Shown: positions 1 through 9,043 of the stretch, in pieces | Numbering within the stretch: the stretch's first letter is position 1 | Layout: every line of letters begins with the position of its first letter | Assembly (NCBI GenBank): GCA_022402525.1 | Contig: JAKRSB010000113.1 | Location: 77,361 to 141,360 of the forward strand | Source of the DNA: Thermosynechococcaceae cyanobacterium MS004 | GTDB lineage: Bacteria; Cyanobacteriota; Cyanobacteriia; Thermosynechococcales; Thermosynechococcaceae | Reading direction: 5' to 3' | Length of the DNA stretch: 64,000 nt | The notes under the pieces: generated by a model | Database searches by the model: none | What the model was told of the DNA's origin: nothing | What the model saw: the letters and a program-made list of their open reading frames with translations, nothing else | Made by a program: the position numbers and the translations under genes

Positions 1-1447
1 CTGGAGACAAGACGGATGGACGAGAAGATTGGGGAGCAACCCTCAAGGTATACCGATCCACATCAGCATCCGGAAATTCATAGTAGGGACGGATGCGCTG
101 AAGCTGCCGATTAGCGTCTAAAAGAGGCCGAGTATCCCAGAGGCGAATATTCCGAATGGTGGGAAGATTGGCCTGAACCAGCGCTGGGGTGAGCTGATCT
201 TGGGGGCTGAAGGGTTTTTCGTCGATGGAATTGAGGTCAAAGGCTTGGCGCGTCCGCTGAATGCTCTGGACAATATAGGGCCGCTCACGGGTTAGCTCGT
301 TGGGCTGCACGATTAAAAGCTGCACGAGGCCAGGAAGGACAACTATTCCTAGGATGATCGCCCCACCATATCCCACCAACAACCCTCTGGCAGGCAGTTC
401 CTTTCTGAATTTTTGGCGACTAGATTTAAGACTGGGCAGTTTAATGGTGCTCAAAAATCGAAGCTTTAGCGGCGGCAGGGCCCGTTTCAAAAAAATGAGC
501 GCCAGCACCACTGCCCCAACACTCAAGCAGGTTCTAGCAGGCAGTGAGACATGCACCGCTGTAAAGCCTGCGCCGACAATTGCCCCTTGAGTTGAATACA
601 GCAGGGCATAGCGATCTAGCCAAAAGCTCAGGGCGATCGCCCCCAGAACACTGGCCAACAGACCGTAGAGGTGACGGGACTGGGAGAGCGTAAACCCTGC
701 AAAGTACCCTTCACTAAAGCTATTGCCCGCCTCCAAATAGGCCAAAACCGTCACCAGAACCGCCACCAAAGACCCTTGAACCCACCAAAACCGAATCAGC
801 TCCAGAACTGGCACGACAAAGACATAGAAGCCTACGTTCTGATTAAATACAGGGTCACTTTCAGAGAAAGCCGTTCCCTGAATTGCCGCCAGGACGGTTG
901 TCCACTGCGCCGACAGAATGAACCCCATACTTAAGCTCATTCCTAGGGCGATCGCACGATTGAGCCAGCGCCCCCCCAGAATCAGCAGGACGCTACCGCC
1001 CAGGAACACCCAGGCCAGACTCCCCTGCTGCCCTCGAAACGCGACCCAAGGATCGGCCAAACGCTGGAGTCCCAGAACCGTCTCTCCAGGACTCTCCCAG
1101 AGCTGGGTTGCCGCATCCCACTGGCGCAGCAAAATGCCTAAGAGCAGTAAACTCGTGCCAATCAGCACGCCTAAAAAGGGGATCAGCTTGAGCTGGAGGC
1201 GCTTCATCTGGACTGAGTCTCTAGGCTGCCAGCGCTCTACCAGCCACAGGTTAAATCCGAGCGCAACGCCGGTAATGCCGCTCCCCAAGAGGAGCAAGGC
1301 AGCTCTGGTGAACACCTGGGTTTGATAGATTGCGTCATACCCCAAGCGATCAAACCACCAGCCTTCCACCACGAGGTAGGACGTGAGGTCTAGCGTGAAG
1401 GCGATCGCGATACTCGCCAGCAGAATGAGCCCAATCAGTCGTTTCAT
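1..1447 (-). CDS. UPF0182 family membrane protein (3' part missing)
   Basis: The frame is open from an ATG at 1447 down to the left edge, giving 482 codons of the N-terminal part. The first roughly 330 residues hold several strongly hydrophobic segments separated by short polar loops. A soluble region follows with the stretch RPYYEFPDADVDRYT, typical of the UPF0182 (COG1615) family of large bacterial membrane proteins. The biochemical function of this family is unknown. The gene lies downstream of the lptC-like gene on the same strand with a 60-nt gap made largely of a 13-nt tandem repeat. The C-terminal half lies outside the window. Confidence 0.85.
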   Translation of the reverse strand, partial: MKRLIGLILLASIAIAFTLDLTSYLVVEGWWFDRLGYDAIYQTQVFTRAALLLLGSGITGVALGFNLWLVERWQPRDSVQMKRLQLKLIPFLGVLIGTSLLLLGILLRQWDAATQLWESPGETVLGLQRLADPWVAFRGQQGSLAWVFLGGSVLLILGGRWLNRAIALGMSLSMGFILSAQWTTVLAAIQGTAFSESDPVFNQNVGFYVFVVPVLELIRFWWVQGSLVAVLVTVLAYLEAGNSFSEGYFAGFTLSQSRHLYGLLASVLGAIALSFWLDRYALLYSTQGAIVGAGFTAVHVSLPARTCLSVGAVVLALIFLKRALPPLKLRFLSTIKLPSLKSSRQKFRKELPARGLLVGYGGAIILGIVVLPGLVQLLIVQPNELTRERPYIVQSIQRTRQAFDLNSIDEKPFSPQDQLTPALVQANLPTIRNIRLWDTRPLLDANRQLQRIRPYYEFPDADVDRYTLRVAPQSSRPSVLSP

Positions 1448-1465
1448 GACACTCGTCGGAGCGTG

Positions 1466-1517
1466 AGTCTAGGGAGCAAGTCTAGGGAGCGAGTTTAGAG
1501 AGTAAATCTAGGGAATA
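1466..1517. repeat. 13-nt tandem repeat, 4 copies
   Basis: Four imperfect copies of AGTCTAGGGAGCA lie head to tail in the gap between the UPF0182 and lptC-like genes. The last copy runs over the lptC-like stop codon at 1508-1510. Confidence 0.9.
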
Positions 1518-2665
1518 ATCTCTGTGACCACATCCCCCCCACTCATGCGTAGGGTTTGGTCTGTTATTTTACCCACAGCTTTTGAGCCGCGCAGGGTCAG
1601 ATTGGGGGAGGTCTGAACATAGCTGACATTCCCCGTGGCTTCAATGCGCTGGGTGCTGGTATTCCACAGCAGGGTTTCGGTCGTGAGCTGGGCGTTATTG
1701 CGTAGTCCCTTTACCTCCACATTGCCCTGAAGATCCACCACATTCTGCGCCTGGGCTAAGGTGCCCCGATCCGCCAACAGCGAAAGCTGATTTCGAGGAT
1801 CCTGAATCTGCACCAGTTCGCTAGCGGTCAGCCGCTGCGATCGCGTATTCCAAATGAGCGATCGGCTGGTTAAGGTCATTTCACCAAAACGGAGCTGTAC
1901 TGGACTCCGCAGCGTGATGATCCCACTCCCTAGATCTGCCTGAGCCGTTCCCGCTAATGCCAGAGATTTTTGTGGTGAGTCTGTTGTTGAATCCAACGCT
2001 GATGCAACCTGCTCAATCGCCACCGAGGGCTGAGCATCTGTGCTTTCTCCCCCCGCTTGAAACGTCTGCCTGTCCGGCTTCCAGAGCGCCCGATTGGTCT
2101 TTAATCGCACCTGGGATTGTCCTGCGCCAGCGCGGGTCTCCATGACCACATTGCCCGTAACGCTCACCGTTTGGCCTTGCTCAGACGCCTCTAGCTCATT
2201 TGCCCAGAGCTGAACTTTAGAATGAGAGACCGTTAGACCATTCTGAACGCGCAGTCGCCCGGAAGCTGCATCCCACTGCGCAGCCTTCCCGCGAAAAAGC
2301 ACCTTCCGCTGACGATCCACGATGCGAATGTTGCCCTGAAGGCGCACCTGCTGGTTCGTTTGCTGTACGGTGCCGCCCTCTGCCGCAAGATCAAAGATGG
2401 GTCGTCCTGCCTCAAAAAGCTGACCCTTTATCGTTTTGACCTGGGCAACCTGCTGATTTTCGCCATAGGTAACGCCCTGGGCCTGAAATTTCCACAGCAG
2501 TTTGCCTTTAGCATCGGCTTGGGCAAGAACAACCTTAGAGAACGCGACGCCGCCCTTCACAGGCGTTGCTGGAGCCGTCTGACTTGGCTGAGGGGCACGC
2601 CAGGAACAGGCTCCCGTGGCCATAACCAGTGCGATCGCAAGCCCCTGAATCCAACTACCCTTCAC
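1508..2665 (-). CDS. lptC: LptC-like LPS export lipoprotein
   Basis: The 385-residue product starts at GTG 2665, with an AGGGA-type site just upstream. It opens with a lipoprotein signal whose lipobox ATGAC places the lipid-bearing Cys at residue 20. The rest is a series of beta-strand repeats of the LptC/OstA kind, with recurring 'L.G.v.v' patterns such as RLQGNIRIVD and DLQGNVEVKG. LptC proteins carry lipopolysaccharide across the periplasm. Cyanobacterial forms are about twice as long as the E. coli protein and contain more OstA-like repeats, which fits here. Neighbours on the same strand are the LabA-like gene upstream and UPF0182 downstream, so the three may be co-transcribed. Confidence 0.8.
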   Translation of the reverse strand: MKGSWIQGLAIALVMATGACSWRAPQPSQTAPATPVKGGVAFSKVVLAQADAKGKLLWKFQAQGVTYGENQQVAQVKTIKGQLFEAGRPIFDLAAEGGTVQQTNQQVRLQGNIRIVDRQRKVLFRGKAAQWDAASGRLRVQNGLTVSHSKVQLWANELEASEQGQTVSVTGNVVMETRAGAGQSQVRLKTNRALWKPDRQTFQAGGESTDAQPSVAIEQVASALDSTTDSPQKSLALAGTAQADLGSGIITLRSPVQLRFGEMTLTSRSLIWNTRSQRLTASELVQIQDPRNQLSLLADRGTLAQAQNVVDLQGNVEVKGLRNNAQLTTETLLWNTSTQRIEATGNVSYVQTSPNLTLRGSKAVGKITDQTLRMSGGDVVTEIIP

Positions 2666-2737
2666 AGATTCCCTTCACACGCTCCAAAAAGCCCCAGCAC
2701 TGCATCGCAAATACCCTCATAAATCGGCATTAAGTCT

Positions 2738-3376
2738 TTAGGAAGCGCCCAACGCCGAGGAATCAACGGGCGTTAAATCAAGGTCGCCCACCGCCGCACT
2801 GGTTAGAGGGCGGTAGGTATAGCCAGGACGCGGAGCTTTTTGAATATCTTCCTTAATTGTGTCTAAATCAATATAGCGATCCGCCACATTGATCAAGCTA
2901 TCGCTCGTCATGGAGCGTAAGCTAACCACCTCCACCCGAATCCCACGATAGCTCACTGCATCAACCGCGTAGGCTAAATCACCATCCCCACTCACCAAAA
3001 TGGCCGTGTCATAACAGCCCACCAAGGCAATCATATCGACCGCAATTTCAACATCCAAATTGGCTTTCTTAGAACCATCCGGTAGCTGAATGAGCTCCTT
3101 CGTAATGACGCGGTATCCATTGCGCCGCATCCAAAGGAGGAATCCTTGCTGCTTGTCGTTGGTGGGGTCAACCCCCGTATAAAAGAATGATCGCAAAAGA
3201 CGCGACCCCCCCGTGAGCCGACAGAGGAGCTTGGTATAGTCAATTTCAATTCCAAGCTGAAGCGCAGCATAAAATAGATTAGACCCATCAATAAAAATTG
3301 CAATGCGGCCACGGTTTTCTAAAACCTGTTCCGGGGTAAAAATCGAGTCTTGACTCGATGAATGATGGCTATTCAT
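2738..3376 (-). CDS. labA: LabA-like NYN domain protein
   Basis: A 212-residue protein of the NYN/DUF88 family, a PIN-like nuclease fold. Acidic residues expected in the active site are visible in FIDGSN (28-33), the LDVEIAVDM stretch (107-115) and VSGDGD (128-133). The founding cyanobacterial member, LabA of Synechococcus elongatus, acts in negative feedback of circadian output. Paralogues are common in cyanobacteria, so the circadian role is inference. The start is ATG 3376 with AAGGA about 11 nt upstream. The gene precedes the lptC-like gene by 72 nt on the same strand. Confidence 0.8.
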   Translation of the reverse strand: MNSHHSSSQDSIFTPEQVLENRGRIAIFIDGSNLFYAALQLGIEIDYTKLLCRLTGGSRLLRSFFYTGVDPTNDKQQGFLLWMRRNGYRVITKELIQLPDGSKKANLDVEIAVDMIALVGCYDTAILVSGDGDLAYAVDAVSYRGIRVEVVSLRSMTSDSLINVADRYIDLDTIKEDIQKAPRPGYTYRPLTSAAVGDLDLTPVDSSALGAS

Positions 3377-3697
3377 CGGAATTTAAATCCTTATTTTATG
3401 AAAACGATGGGGAAATATAGAAAAAATAAAAACAGCCTAAAATATTTTTATTGATTTACTCAAAAAGAAATATTCTGAAGAGAATAAAAATTCCTGCTTT
3501 TAAAGATTGATGCGTTAAGTCTCTAAAGCCAAAGGTGACAAAATATCCATAAACTCATCTTGAATGCTCAGGTTCTGCGGAGAAACAAATCATTAAGAAA
3601 ACTTCAGGTTTAATCATCATTAGGTTTAATCCTCACTAGAGGTGCTGATCCAGGAATACGCTGATGAAGCCGCTGCAACAGCACCCAGCGAACCAGC
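3377..3697. other. intergenic, upstream of labA-like gene
   Basis: AT-rich spacer of 321 nt between metG and the labA-like gene, both on the minus strand. It contains an imperfect duplication of AGGTTTAATC near 3608-3640. I see no gene and no convincing terminator. Confidence 0.6.
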
Positions 3698-5293
3698 CTA
3701 AGCCATATCAGACGCTAGCTCAAGCTTTTGAAAAATAGGTTCTGGCTGTCCTAGTGCTTGTCCAGGGGGTAAAGCACCCCACTGATGATGCACGGCATAC
3801 TGTAATACCTGCAACGCTTGCCAGTCGTTAAAGTCTACCCCATACCCCAACTGCTGATAGACCTTGGTACTAAGACTAGGAATGACGGGCGACAAAATGT
3901 AGGCAGCGAGGCGCACACTTTCTAGCACGACATACAGGGTCTGATAAACGCTATCCAAATCCTGTGCCTTATATCGACTCCAGGGAGCCTGATCGTCAAT
4001 AAACTTATTGCCCGCCCTGGCTAGGTTAAGGGCAACTTCACAGGCCGTATGGAAGCTCAAGCGCTCGTAGGCTGCAGCAGACTCTGCCCCCGCAGACTTT
4101 GCAAGCTGCACGAGGGGGATGTCTTCCGGAATGTCTGCGCTCTGAATAGATGGCACTTTCCCTTCGCAATACTTAAGCGCCATCTTTAGGGTGCGGTTTA
4201 GGAGATTTCCTAAATCATTGGCTAAGTCTGCATTCACGATATTGATGAATCTGGTTTCGTTAAAGTCTCCGTCGCGACTCAGATCAATCTCTTTCAGAAA
4301 GTAGTAGCGCACTGCCTCTGCGCCATACTGCTCTACTAGCTCTACTGGGTCAAGGGTATTGCCTAGGCTCTTCCCCATTTTTTGACCATCCTTGGTTAAG
4401 AATCCGTGGCCAAATACGGTTCCAGGGAGGGGCAAGCCCGCAGAAATAAGCATGGCTGGCCAATAGACCGCATGAAAGCGCAGAATATCTTTGCCAATTA
4501 AATGTAAGTTAATTGGCCACCAGGTTTTGAGGGCATTCTCAAGGGTTGGTGCTTCATCTGGCTCTAGCAGGGCGGTAATGTAGCCAAGCAGGGCATCAAA
4601 CCACACATAAAGGGTATGACTAGGATCCATTGGGACTGGAATTCCCCAGTCTAGGTTGACCCGCGAGATTGAAAAATCCTGGAGCCCACTTTTGACAAAG
4701 CTCAGCACTTCATTCCGGCGGCCGTCGGGCTGAATGAAGTCGGGATGGTTGGCGTAATGTGTCTCTAGGGCTGCTTGATATTTCGAGAGTCGGAAAAAAT
4801 AGTTTTGCTCGTCTCGCCACTCTACAGGTCGATGGGTATGAATGGGGCAAACTTGGCCCGGCAGGAGGTCGCGTGCTTCTTTGAATTCTTCGCAGTCTAC
4901 GCAGTACCAGCCCTGCTGCTGGCTGAGGTAGATGTCCCCCTTGTCCCAAACCCGCTGAAAGAATTCTTTGACAATACTGGTGTGGCGATCGCTAGTGGTG
5001 CGGCTAAAGCGATCATACTGAATATTGAGTCGCTGCCAAAGGTCAATAAATCCGGCAGCAATTTCATCACAGTGGACCTGAGGCGCTAGCTGTCTTTGTT
5101 CCGCAGTTCTTTGAATTTTTTGACCATGCTCATCGGTGCCGGTAATGAGTAAAACCGCCGCTCCTCGTAACCGATGAAAACGCGCCAAGGCATCAGCCGC
5201 CATCGTCGTGTAGGCGCTGCCAATATGGGGTAGACCATTGACATAGTAAAGGGGGGTCGTAACCGAAAATCTTTTTGGATGAGTGTCTGACAT
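3698..5293 (-). CDS. metG: methionyl-tRNA synthetase
   Basis: The 531-residue class I aminoacyl-tRNA synthetase charges tRNA-Met in the cytoplasm. The HIGH motif is PHIG at residues 22-25 and the KMSKS loop is KMGKS at 305-309, followed by LGNTLDP. A Cys-containing insertion (CVDC near 131-134, C and H near 149-152) is the usual metal-binding knuckle. The C-terminal alpha-helical anticodon-binding domain is present, but there is no C-terminal tRNA-binding extension, so this is the short form. The ATG at 5293 is a clear start. It stands alone in its transcriptional direction, with long gaps on both sides. Confidence 0.97.
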   Translation of the reverse strand: MSDTHPKRFSVTTPLYYVNGLPHIGSAYTTMAADALARFHRLRGAAVLLITGTDEHGQKIQRTAEQRQLAPQVHCDEIAAGFIDLWQRLNIQYDRFSRTTSDRHTSIVKEFFQRVWDKGDIYLSQQQGWYCVDCEEFKEARDLLPGQVCPIHTHRPVEWRDEQNYFFRLSKYQAALETHYANHPDFIQPDGRRNEVLSFVKSGLQDFSISRVNLDWGIPVPMDPSHTLYVWFDALLGYITALLEPDEAPTLENALKTWWPINLHLIGKDILRFHAVYWPAMLISAGLPLPGTVFGHGFLTKDGQKMGKSLGNTLDPVELVEQYGAEAVRYYFLKEIDLSRDGDFNETRFINIVNADLANDLGNLLNRTLKMALKYCEGKVPSIQSADIPEDIPLVQLAKSAGAESAAAYERLSFHTACEVALNLARAGNKFIDDQAPWSRYKAQDLDSVYQTLYVVLESVRLAAYILSPVIPSLSTKVYQQLGYGVDFNDWQALQVLQYAVHHQWGALPPGQALGQPEPIFQKLELASDMA

Positions 5294-5485
5294 AGAGTAG
5301 AAACGGCTTAGTCCCCAGTCCCTTCATGATACTCGCGAGGACTATCTTTTTGGGATTTTTGGTCAGTATTTATACTCAATTGCAATAAATAATGCTCCCA
5401 CAAGGAATATTCCGTAAGGGTTTAGCAAAAAGCGTTAAGGAATTGTGAAGCTTTCAATTGAACTTCTCTTGGGCAGAACCTTGCC

Positions 5486-5536
5486 TCAATCTGCCGAAAT
5501 TCTCAATCTGCCACAATTCTCAAGCTGCTGAAATTC
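5486..5536. repeat. 17-nt tandem repeat, 3 copies
   Basis: Three copies of TCAATCTGCCGAAATTC with two to four differences, exactly adjacent, in non-coding DNA downstream of the RsbW-like gene. Confidence 0.92.
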
Positions 5537-5582
5537 TTATTAAGCGTTTGAAGTGAGGTCTTCTGTTTCGGTTATGTCAGTT

Positions 5583-5610
5583 GCGTGCTCAATGTCGCGT
5601 GCTGAATGTC
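5583..5610. repeat. 14-nt tandem repeat, 2 copies
   Basis: Two copies of GCGTGCTCAATGTC differing at one base, 17 nt before the 3' end of the RsbW-like gene. Confidence 0.85.
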
Positions 5611-5626
5611 GCGATCAATCAATCGC

Positions 5627-6061
5627 TCAATATAAACGTTTTGCAAGCCTGAGTTCTGTGCCTTCAGGATTCCAGGCAACCTGATCAAAAACCTGAAACA
5701 AAATAAAGAGGCCTCGGCCACATTCACATTCATTCTCTGGCAGGTGATCTTCTGACTGAGAAATGGGGCAGACCATCGGCGGGATAAACCCCCCACCTTG
5801 GTCTGTAATCACCCACTCATGGCAGTTATGTTCTCGTTTATAGTTGACGGAGACGGACTTGCTAGGGTCTAGGTGGTTGCCGTGTTTTGCCGCGTTGACC
5901 AATGCCTCCTGTAGTCCTAGCCTCAAATCTAGCTGTAGCTCTACTGGGATTTCCTCAAGCAGTAGGTCTAAAACTGGACAGAGGTACAGGGTAGACGGAA
6001 AGCTTAGGGTAAGCAACCGGGGCTTAATGGGGCGTAATAGGAAAGAAACCACATTAGGCAA
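5627..6061 (-). CDS. RsbW-type ATP-binding regulator (anti-sigma factor family)
   Basis: A single GHKL ATPase domain of 144 residues. The N box is EALVNAAKHGN (52-62), the G1 box DQGGGF (87-92) and the G2 box GRGLFI (115-120). This layout is that of RsbW/SpoIIAB serine kinases, which bind a sigma factor or phosphorylate a STAS-domain antagonist. No sigma factor or STAS gene lies nearby, so the partner is unknown. The start is ATG 6061. A 15-nt repeat lies just upstream, where a promoter would be expected. Confidence 0.85.
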   Translation of the reverse strand: MPNVVSFLLRPIKPRLLTLSFPSTLYLCPVLDLLLEEIPVELQLDLRLGLQEALVNAAKHGNHLDPSKSVSVNYKREHNCHEWVITDQGGGFIPPMVCPISQSEDHLPENECECGRGLFILFQVFDQVAWNPEGTELRLAKRLY

Positions 6062-6065
6062 CCAA

Positions 6066-6095
6066 ATACGTCAATCTTAGATACGTCAATCTTAG
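6066..6095. repeat. 15-nt tandem repeat, 2 copies
   Basis: Two identical copies of ATACGTCAATCTTAG, 5 nt upstream of the RsbW-like start codon. Confidence 0.9.
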
Positions 6096-6263
6096 ACACA
6101 TCAACCGAGAAACAAACCTTGAAAGCAGCTATTAAAAGGCTTTAGAGGGCTTACTTTGGGCTGATCTAATGGATATTTGACGGATAGACTCTGCTCAAGA
6201 CCCAGGTCAAATATACCGAAAAGAACTCGCGCTGCGCAAATTTTGGCTGGGGGTTGAAGGGGT

Positions 6264-6455
6264 TTAGCCCAGTCCTACTAGATCTAATCCCACTAGCCCT
6301 AATCTCACTAGCTCTAATCTCACTAGGCCTAAGGGAGCCGGAACCATTTCGCCTCGCATATCAAGAATTTGCACCATTGCTAGATATAAAAAGCCGAGCA
6401 GAAGGGAAAAGATCCCGGTAAGGACTGCTATAAATTTGGAGCGATCAAAGTTCAT
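6264..6455 (-). CDS. small membrane protein in the MlaD operon
   Basis: A 63-residue protein with one hydrophobic segment at about residues 8-30, followed by ILDMRGEMVPAP. I believe this N-terminal part is conserved in cyanobacteria, from memory only. The last 20 residues are a low-complexity Val/Leu/Gly/Arg tail encoded entirely by a 15-nt tandem repeat. The ATG overlaps the stop codon of the MlaD-like gene (ATGA), so the two are probably translationally coupled. That suggests a role in the same lipid transport system; its function is unknown. Confidence 0.7.
   Translation of the reverse strand: MNFDRSKFIAVLTGIFSLLLGFLYLAMVQILDMRGEMVPAPLGLVRLELVRLGLVGLDLVGLG
6277..6336. repeat. 15-nt tandem repeat, 4 copies, coding
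   Basis: Copies of ACTAGCTCTAATCTC with a more diverged last unit. In frame, it writes the C-terminal tail of the small membrane protein. Confidence 0.9.
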
Positions 6456-7975
6456 GGCAGGGTGGGGCGTAAGGATTCTGTGAGAGAGGCGTGACTAAAG
6501 GATGGGGGTTGAGCTGAGAAGAAGTAGCTTTGAAAGGAGTCTGAGCCATTAGCTTTGGAGCCGCTAGCTTTGGGGTCGGTAACTTCTAGACCGACAGACT
6601 CTGCATGAATGGGCAGAAGCCGTAAGGGAGAGTTCGATAGCAGTAGGCTGGATGACAGCTCTATCTCCATTGTACGATCGCGCTCTGGTGCTGTAGGGAA
6701 TTGGCGATCGCTCAGCACTGCCGAGGGACGGCCAGCAGCATTGGTCGCATTATTGCCTGAGCCACTCGTTGGGCCATTGGCTGGACTCTGGCGGAGCGCT
6801 GCGAGCTGTTGGTCAAGGGACTGACTAGAGGAGACGAGCTTACTGAGTCCGTTGATGAGCCTAATGAGATTTTGACGAAATTTAGGATTACCTGTGACCT
6901 GCTCTAAGTCCGTGGTAATTTTTTGGGTGTTTTGGAAGGTGACGCGGGCAGAATCTAGGGTTTGGGCCAGTCCTAAAACCGTAAGGGGGCTATTGAGAGT
7001 GGTGGTCAGTTTATTAAGGTTGGCTGAAGCCTTAGCGCCATTTTCGGCAAGGGTTTCTAGGTTGTCGAGCAGCTTACCTTTCTCCACGCGGCTCACAATG
7101 GGGCCTAAATCGTTAACCACGCCCTTGAGGTCTTGACTGGCGTCTTTGAGGTTTCCGAGGGTGCTGGTGAGGGTGCCACGGTTGACCTGGACGAGGGCGC
7201 TGACTTGGTTGGCGGCGGTGCTGATGTCATTGGCGGTGGTTCCCAACTTGCCGCCTACGACGCTGACTTGCTTGACGGCTTGCGTCACAGAGTCAGAGAC
7301 AGAGCCAAACTGCCTGATCTGCTGTCTGGTTTCTTGGCTGAGGGCGGTAAACTCCCCGGCGGCGGCGGAGACATCTTTGAGGGTTCTGTTGGTGCTACGG
7401 GTGAGCAGGCTAACGTTTTTGGCGGTGCCCGATAAGGTTTTTAGGGCTGTGTTGGCGTTATCAATGAGCTCATTTTCGCTGAGGAGGTTGGCGAGCTTGG
7501 TGGTGGACTGGATGAGTTCATCGAAGTTGGCTCCAACGGTGCCGCCAAGCCGATCGCCATCGCATAAAATCACGGTGCGATCGCAGTTGGGGCCATAGGG
7601 CGATAAATTGGCATCATTGGAAATGGCGATCGCCTCCTTGGGCTGAATACTCAGCTCCACCTGTCCAATAAAGCCAGATTGCGTCACGGCGAAGGTGCTA
7701 TTTCGGGGAATGACCAGAGAGGGAGAGGAGATATCAACATGGGCTACAACCCCGTTGACGCCCGGCGTCATAGAATTTACGCGCCCTACCTTAACGCCAC
7801 GGTACTTCACGGGGCTCCCCACATCTAGGCCAACCGCATCGGTTAACTCCACTGCCAGAGCGTAGCGCGCTCCCAAGCTAGCGCCCCTGAGCCATGCGCC
7901 AATGCCTACGGTGCTCCCGATGCCTAGCAAAATTAACAGCCCGACCGATCCTTCCCTGACGGCTCGCGATCGCAT
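6452..7975 (-). CDS. MlaD-like MCE domain protein
   Basis: The 507-residue protein has an N-terminal membrane anchor (about 12-30) and one MCE domain (about 38-115, with the typical VDVGSPVKYRGVKVGRV-like stretch). A long helical region follows, rich in Thr/Ser/Asn (about 150-390), then a disordered tail. MCE proteins form rings that carry phospholipids between the inner and outer membranes with an MlaE permease and MlaF ATPase. The single MCE domain plus long helical tail is the arrangement usual in cyanobacteria and chloroplast TGD2. The start is ATG 7975 with GGAGG 6 nt upstream. The MlaF-like ATPase gene lies upstream on the same strand; no mlaE gene is in the window. Confidence 0.88.
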   Translation of the reverse strand: MRSRAVREGSVGLLILLGIGSTVGIGAWLRGASLGARYALAVELTDAVGLDVGSPVKYRGVKVGRVNSMTPGVNGVVAHVDISSPSLVIPRNSTFAVTQSGFIGQVELSIQPKEAIAISNDANLSPYGPNCDRTVILCDGDRLGGTVGANFDELIQSTTKLANLLSENELIDNANTALKTLSGTAKNVSLLTRSTNRTLKDVSAAAGEFTALSQETRQQIRQFGSVSDSVTQAVKQVSVVGGKLGTTANDISTAANQVSALVQVNRGTLTSTLGNLKDASQDLKGVVNDLGPIVSRVEKGKLLDNLETLAENGAKASANLNKLTTTLNSPLTVLGLAQTLDSARVTFQNTQKITTDLEQVTGNPKFRQNLIRLINGLSKLVSSSQSLDQQLAALRQSPANGPTSGSGNNATNAAGRPSAVLSDRQFPTAPERDRTMEIELSSSLLLSNSPLRLLPIHAESVGLEVTDPKASGSKANGSDSFQSYFFSAQPPSFSHASLTESLRPTLP

Positions 7976-8015
7976 GTTTCCTCCGGTGTAGTCTCAATCT
8001 GTTTTAAACGAAGTG

Positions 8016-8056
8016 CTGCCCACTTTGGACTGCCCATTTGGACTGCCCATCTTGGA
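8016..8056. repeat. 13/14-nt tandem repeat, 3 copies
   Basis: Units of CTGCCCACTTTGGA in the 279-nt gap between the mlaF-like and mlaD-like genes. One copy is a base shorter. Confidence 0.9.
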
Positions 8057-8254
8057 CAAGCCAGCTCAATCTGCGAGGAACCACAAGCCTACTCTAAACG
8101 ATTCAGCTCTCCCATCATCTATCTATCGTCTATCTGTAATCGCCTGCCTGAATCATCGTACTCAAGCAGTGGCGATCGCCCATGAGTCAGCGTTTCAGTG
8201 CCGCTCCTAGTGACGCTTAGTGACGCTCTTAAGGCCTCCTAAGCGCTCCATGCG

Positions 8255-9043
8255 TCAAATCTGCTGCCCCAGAATTTCCATTGGGCCGTGGATGCTTCCG
8301 GTTAAAAACTGCTGAAGATAGGGATTGGTTGAAGCCTCCAGCTCATCGAGAGTGCCTCGCCAGTGAACTTTCCCACGATAGAGCAGAATTAATCGCTGTC
8401 CTGTCCGGCGAATCGTACTTTGCTGATGGGTCACAATCGCGTAGGTTTCGCAGCCAGAATTTTTTTGCAGATTGACAATTAAGTCTTCAATCACCGTTGA
8501 AGCGATCGGATCTAGCCCTGCAGTGGGTTCGTCGTAGAGCAGGATTTGAGGATCATCCGTAACATCGTCTGGGTTCTCCAATATGGCCCTTGCAAAGCTT
8601 ACCCGCTTGCGCATTCCCCCAGATAGTTCGGAGGGGTAAAGTTTTTCTATTCCTGACAGCCCAACCAGCTCTAGCTTTTCGCGCGCTAAAGCGCGGATCC
8701 GCTTGCGGGGCAACTTAGAGTGCTGAAACAAAAAGAAGCCCACATTCTCTTCCACGGTCAGCGAGTCAAAGAGCGCCGCCTGCTGAAACACCATACCGAT
8801 GCGAATGGGGCGCTCAAGGTCGTCATGGGCGGATCGATGAAGCTGCCCATTAATATAAATTTCTCCCTCATCCGGCTCCAGTAGCCCAGCAATAATGCGC
8901 AGGAGCGTGGACTTTCCGGTTCCGGATGGTCCCAGGATTGTAAGCGACTCTCCGGCCTCAAGGCGTAAATCCACACCATCTAAAATGACGGCAGGTCCAA
9001 ATCGCTTAGAAATGCCTTTAAGTTCGATGAGGGGAGGAGCCAT
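8255..9043 (-). CDS. MlaF-like ABC transporter ATPase
   Basis: An ABC ATPase of about 262 residues. The P-loop is GPSGTGKST (about 38-46), the signature LSGGMRKR and the Walker B ILLYDEPTAGLD. The MRKR after LSGG is typical of the MlaF/Ttg2A/TGD3 group. With the MlaD-like gene downstream it should power phospholipid transport. I chose ATG 9043; a TTG two codons upstream (9049) is possible and neither has a strong ribosome site. The protein has a small C-terminal extension after the helical region. Confidence 0.88.
   Translation of the reverse strand: MAPPLIELKGISKRFGPAVILDGVDLRLEAGESLTILGPSGTGKSTLLRIIAGLLEPDEGEIYINGQLHRSAHDDLERPIRIGMVFQQAALFDSLTVEENVGFFLFQHSKLPRKRIRALAREKLELVGLSGIEKLYPSELSGGMRKRVSFARAILENPDDVTDDPQILLYDEPTAGLDPIASTVIEDLIVNLQKNSGCETYAIVTHQQSTIRRTGQRLILLYRGKVHWRGTLDELEASTNPYLQQFLTGSIHGPMEILGQQI

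Larger units (their letters stand above)
5294..5626. other. intergenic between metG and the RsbW-like gene
   Basis: Spacer of 333 nt, AT-rich next to metG and presumably holding its promoter. The distal half is filled by two tandem repeats, described separately. No gene is visible. Confidence 0.6.

Noticed and set aside
300..1325. Three plus-strand open frames
   Set aside because: They are shadows of the minus-strand UPF0182 gene, which translates into a recognisable family member through the left edge.
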